Positions 61,915-64,000 of a DNA stretch of 64,000 nt are shown one piece after another. Source of the DNA: Bathymodiolus brooksi (Eukaryota; Mollusca; Bivalvia; Mytilida; Modiolidae). Both the position numbers and the translations under genes were made by a program. The stretch covers positions 28,567,804 through 28,631,803 of the forward strand of contig OY804579.1 in the NCBI GenBank assembly GCA_963680875.1, in the 5' to 3' direction. The notes beneath the pieces are model-generated. The model searched no databases, was not told where the DNA came from, and was given only the letters and a program-made list of their open reading frames with translations. Position 1 is the first letter of the stretch; each line of letters opens with the position of its first letter.

Positions 61915-63999
61915 GATAACTTGAGTAGTGTTTCTCAGAATGTTTTGAAATTTTATCAGCACCTTACCGGTGGAGAGAGGAGGATCTCTTTCATTTTTGA
62001 CGATTTTCACTTTTGCCGTTCCAGAGTTATTGGACTTGATATGACGGAAAATAGGATGTTTACCCTATGTCGTATGATAACTTGAGTAGTGTTTCTCAGA
62101 ATGTTTTGAAATTTTATCAGCAGCTTACTGGTGAGGAGAGGAGGATCCCTTTCATTTTTGACGATTTTCACTTTTGCCGTTCCAGAGTTATTGGACTTGA
62201 TATGACGGAAAATCGGATTGTTACCCTATGTTGTATGATAACTTGAGTAGTGTTTCTCAGAATGTTTTGAAATTTTATCAGCAGCTTACTGATGAAGAGA
62301 GGAGGATCCCTTTCATTTTTGATGATTTTCACTTTTGCCGTTTTAGAGTTATTGGGCTTGATATGACGAAAATAGGATTTTTACTCTATGTCGTATGATA
62401 ACTTGAGTAGTGTTTCTCAGAATGTTTTGAAATTTTATCAGCAGCTTACCGGTGGAGAGAGGAGGATCTCTTTCATTTTTGACAATTTTCACTTCTGCCG
62501 TTCCAGAGTTATTTGACTTGATATGACGGAAAATCGGATTTTTACCCTATGTTGCATAACTTGAGTAGTGTTTCTCAGAATGTTTTGAAATTTTATCAGC
62601 AGCTTACAGATGAGGAGAGGAGGATCCCTTTCATTTTTGACGATTTTCACTTTTGCCGTTCCAGAGTTATTGGACTTGATATGACGGAAAATCGGATTTT
62701 TACCCTATGTCGTATGATAACTTGAGTAGTGTTTCTCAGAATGTTTTGAAATTTTATCAGCAGCTTACTGGTGAGGAGAGGAGGATCCCTTTCATTTTTG
62801 ACGATTTTCACTTTTGCCGTTCCAGAGTTATTGGACTTGATATGACGGAAAATCGGATTTTTACTCTATGTCGTATGATAACTTGAGTAGTGTTTCTCAG
62901 AATGTTTTGAAATTTTATCAGCAGCTTATTGATGAAGAGAGGAGGATCCCTTTCATTTTTGATGATTTTCACTTTTGCCGTTTTAGAGTTATTGGGCTTG
63001 ATATGACGAAAATAGGATTTTTACTCTATGTCGTATGATAACTTGAGTAGTGTTTCTCAGAATGTTTTGAAATTTTATCAGCAGCTTACCGATGGAGAGA
63101 GGAGGATCTCTTTCATTTTTGACAATTTTCACTTCTGCCGTTCCAGAGTTATTTGACTTGATATGACGGAAAATCGGATTTTTACCCTATGTTGCATAAC
63201 TTGAGTAGTGTTTCTCAGAATGTTTTGAAATTTTATCAGCAGCTTACAGATGAGGAGAGGAGGATCCCTTTCATTTTTGACGATTTTCACTTTTGCCGTT
63301 CCAGAGTTATTGGACTTGATATGACGGAAAATAGGATTTTTACTCTATGTCGTATGATAACTTGAGTAGTGTTTCTCAGAATGTTTTGAAATTTTATCAG
63401 CACCTTACCGGTGGAGAGAGGAGGATCTCTTTCATTTTTGACGATTTTCACTTTTGCCGTTCCAGAGTTATTGGACTTGATATGACGGAAAATCGGATTG
63501 TTACCCTATGTTGTATGATAACTTGAGTAGTGTTTCTCAGAATGTTTTGAAATTTTATCAGCAGCTTACAGATGAGGGGAGGAGGATCCCTTTTATTTTT
63601 GACGATTTTCACTTTTGCCGTTCCAGAGTTATTGGACTTGATATGACGGAAAATCGGATTTTTACCCTATGTCGTATGATAACTTGAGTAGTGTTTCTCA
63701 GAATGTTTTGAAATTTTATCAGCAGCTTATTGATGAAGAGAGGAGGATCCCTTTCATTTTTGACGATTTTCACTTTTGCCGTTCCAGAGTTATTGGACTT
63801 GATATGACGGAAAATAGGATTTTTACTCTATGTCGTATGATAACTTGAGTAGTGTTTCTCAGAATGTTTTGAAATTTTATCAGCACCTTACCGGTGGAGA
63901 GAGGAGGATCTCTTTCATTTTTGACGATTTTCACTTTTGCCGTTCCAGAGTTATTGGACTTGATATGACGGAAAATAGGATGTTTACCCTATGTCGTAT
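61915..63999 (+). repeat. 12-mer HOR unit with hybrids, then partial next unit
   Basis: The order is A b E d1 F Bc C/E d1 Fc A/b fT C2, then A (63839-63999), the last complete monomer. The Bc-C/E-d1 portion matches the tetramer amplified at 48739-50018, so a piece of that HOR is embedded in the right-end HOR. A/b at 63356 is an A front with a b tail, consistent with loss of one monomer from the usual A-b pair before fT. Monomer 394 (d1) has a private ACCGATGG (G to A at 63092). Confidence 0.85.
63356..63516 (+). repeat. Hybrid monomer A/b
   Basis: This has an A front (CACCTTACCGG, GATCTC) and a b tail (CGGATTGTT...TGTTGTATG), followed directly by fT. The normal order is A b fT, so one A-b pair has collapsed into one monomer. 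Confidence 0.85.
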
Positions 64000-64000
64000 G

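Larger units (their letters stand above)
1..64000 (+). repeat. Uninterrupted ~161-bp satellite array (probable centromeric satellite), 399 monomers
   Basis: The sequence GATAACTTGAGTAGTGTTTC recurs every 158-161 bases from base 1 to the end. I tiled it into 399 complete monomers with no gap; base 64000 opens the next copy. All copies run in the same direction (the + strand is arbitrary). Each monomer has a constant opening (GATAACTTGAGTAGTG), a variable segment at about 50-70, a purine block (about 58-70), a T-rich middle (about 75-100), a constant GCCGTTCCAGAGTTATTG region and a variable tail. Length near one nucleosome, low GC, high homogeneity and HOR order are typical of eukaryotic centromeric satellites. 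The function is inferred from class, not seen. No gene is present in any >300-base stretch, because the array fills the window. Confidence 0.97.

Noticed and set aside
1..64000. CRISPR array
   Set aside because: Repeats are 158-161 bp with no unique spacers between them, and there are no cas genes. The pattern is a contiguous satellite, not repeat-spacer.
1..64000. Internal repeats of an LTR retrotransposon or a helitron
   Set aside because: There are no terminal repeats, target-site duplications, coding domains or change in monomer register. The tandem order explains every base.
1..64000. Telomeric or rDNA spacer repeat
   Set aside because: There are no TTTAGGG/TTAGGG runs and no rRNA gene sequence. 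Monomer size and HOR order fit a centromere-type satellite better.

Overview
The whole window is satellite DNA. It is one unbroken head-to-tail tandem array of a ~161-bp monomer, all copies in the same orientation. By hand tiling I count 399 complete monomers (bases 1-63999); base 64000 is the first base of the next copy. I found no gene, transposon, RNA gene, unique spacer or inversion. Monomers have three lengths: 161 bp (most), 160 bp (one fixed single-base deletion) and 158 bp (one fixed 3-bp deletion). GC is about 38% (hand count on one monomer). This size, homogeneity and organisation suggest a eukaryotic, probably centromeric, satellite. Near its start each monomer carries AGTAGTGTTTC. 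As I remember them, centromeric satellites of Brassicaceae (Arabidopsis CEN178/180, Brassica CentBr) share this block. A crucifer centromere is therefore my best guess, held with low-to-moderate confidence.

The copies fall into a small set of subtypes. Subtypes differ from each other by roughly 3-7%, while copies within a subtype are nearly identical. Names used here: A (CACCTTACCGG front, AGGATGTTT tail); B (TACTGGTGAGG, CGGATTTTT tail); b (B body, CGGATTGTT...TTGTATG tail); C (TTATTGATGAAG, CTTTAATTT); c (C with CTAAGAATG); C2 (C with TTCATTT); D (TACCGGTGG, GACAAT, CACTTCTGCC, 161 bp); d1/d2/d3 (158-bp D forms); E, e and G (160 bp, GATGAT, CGTTTTAG; G has TTTGATCAGCAA); F and f (TACAGATGAGGAG and TACAGATGAGGGG); F8/f8 (158-bp forms); fT (f with CCTTTTATTT); Fm (F with CGGATGTTT tail). 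A lower-case c suffix (Bc, Fc, fc) marks a TTTTTACTC tail. A slash marks a hybrid monomer (front/tail).

The subtypes are ordered into higher-order repeats (HORs) that change along the window. 1-3849: mixed order. 3850-7222 and 12354-15242: a hexamer A-b-E-d2-f-c (962 bp) preceded by zero, one or two A-B-C trimers (483 bp each). 7223-12353 and 15243-17173: mixed, with hybrid monomers. 17174-29671: a 39-monomer, 6249-bp block present twice, back to back. 28551-42484: a 35-monomer block (~5.6 kb) present twice, 8170 bp apart. 42485-50981: 12- to 15-mer HORs of about 1.9-2.4 kb, including a locally amplified 640-bp tetramer. 50982-63999: 10- to 12-mer HORs marked by fT and C2, which occur nowhere else in the window.

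Taken together, the sequence records repeated unequal exchange. Large blocks are duplicated without loss of monomer register, trimers, dimers and tetramers have expanded, and hybrid monomers sit where subtype order skips. No function is encoded in the protein sense. Any role, such as centromeric nucleosome assembly or siRNA production, is inference from the class of sequence.
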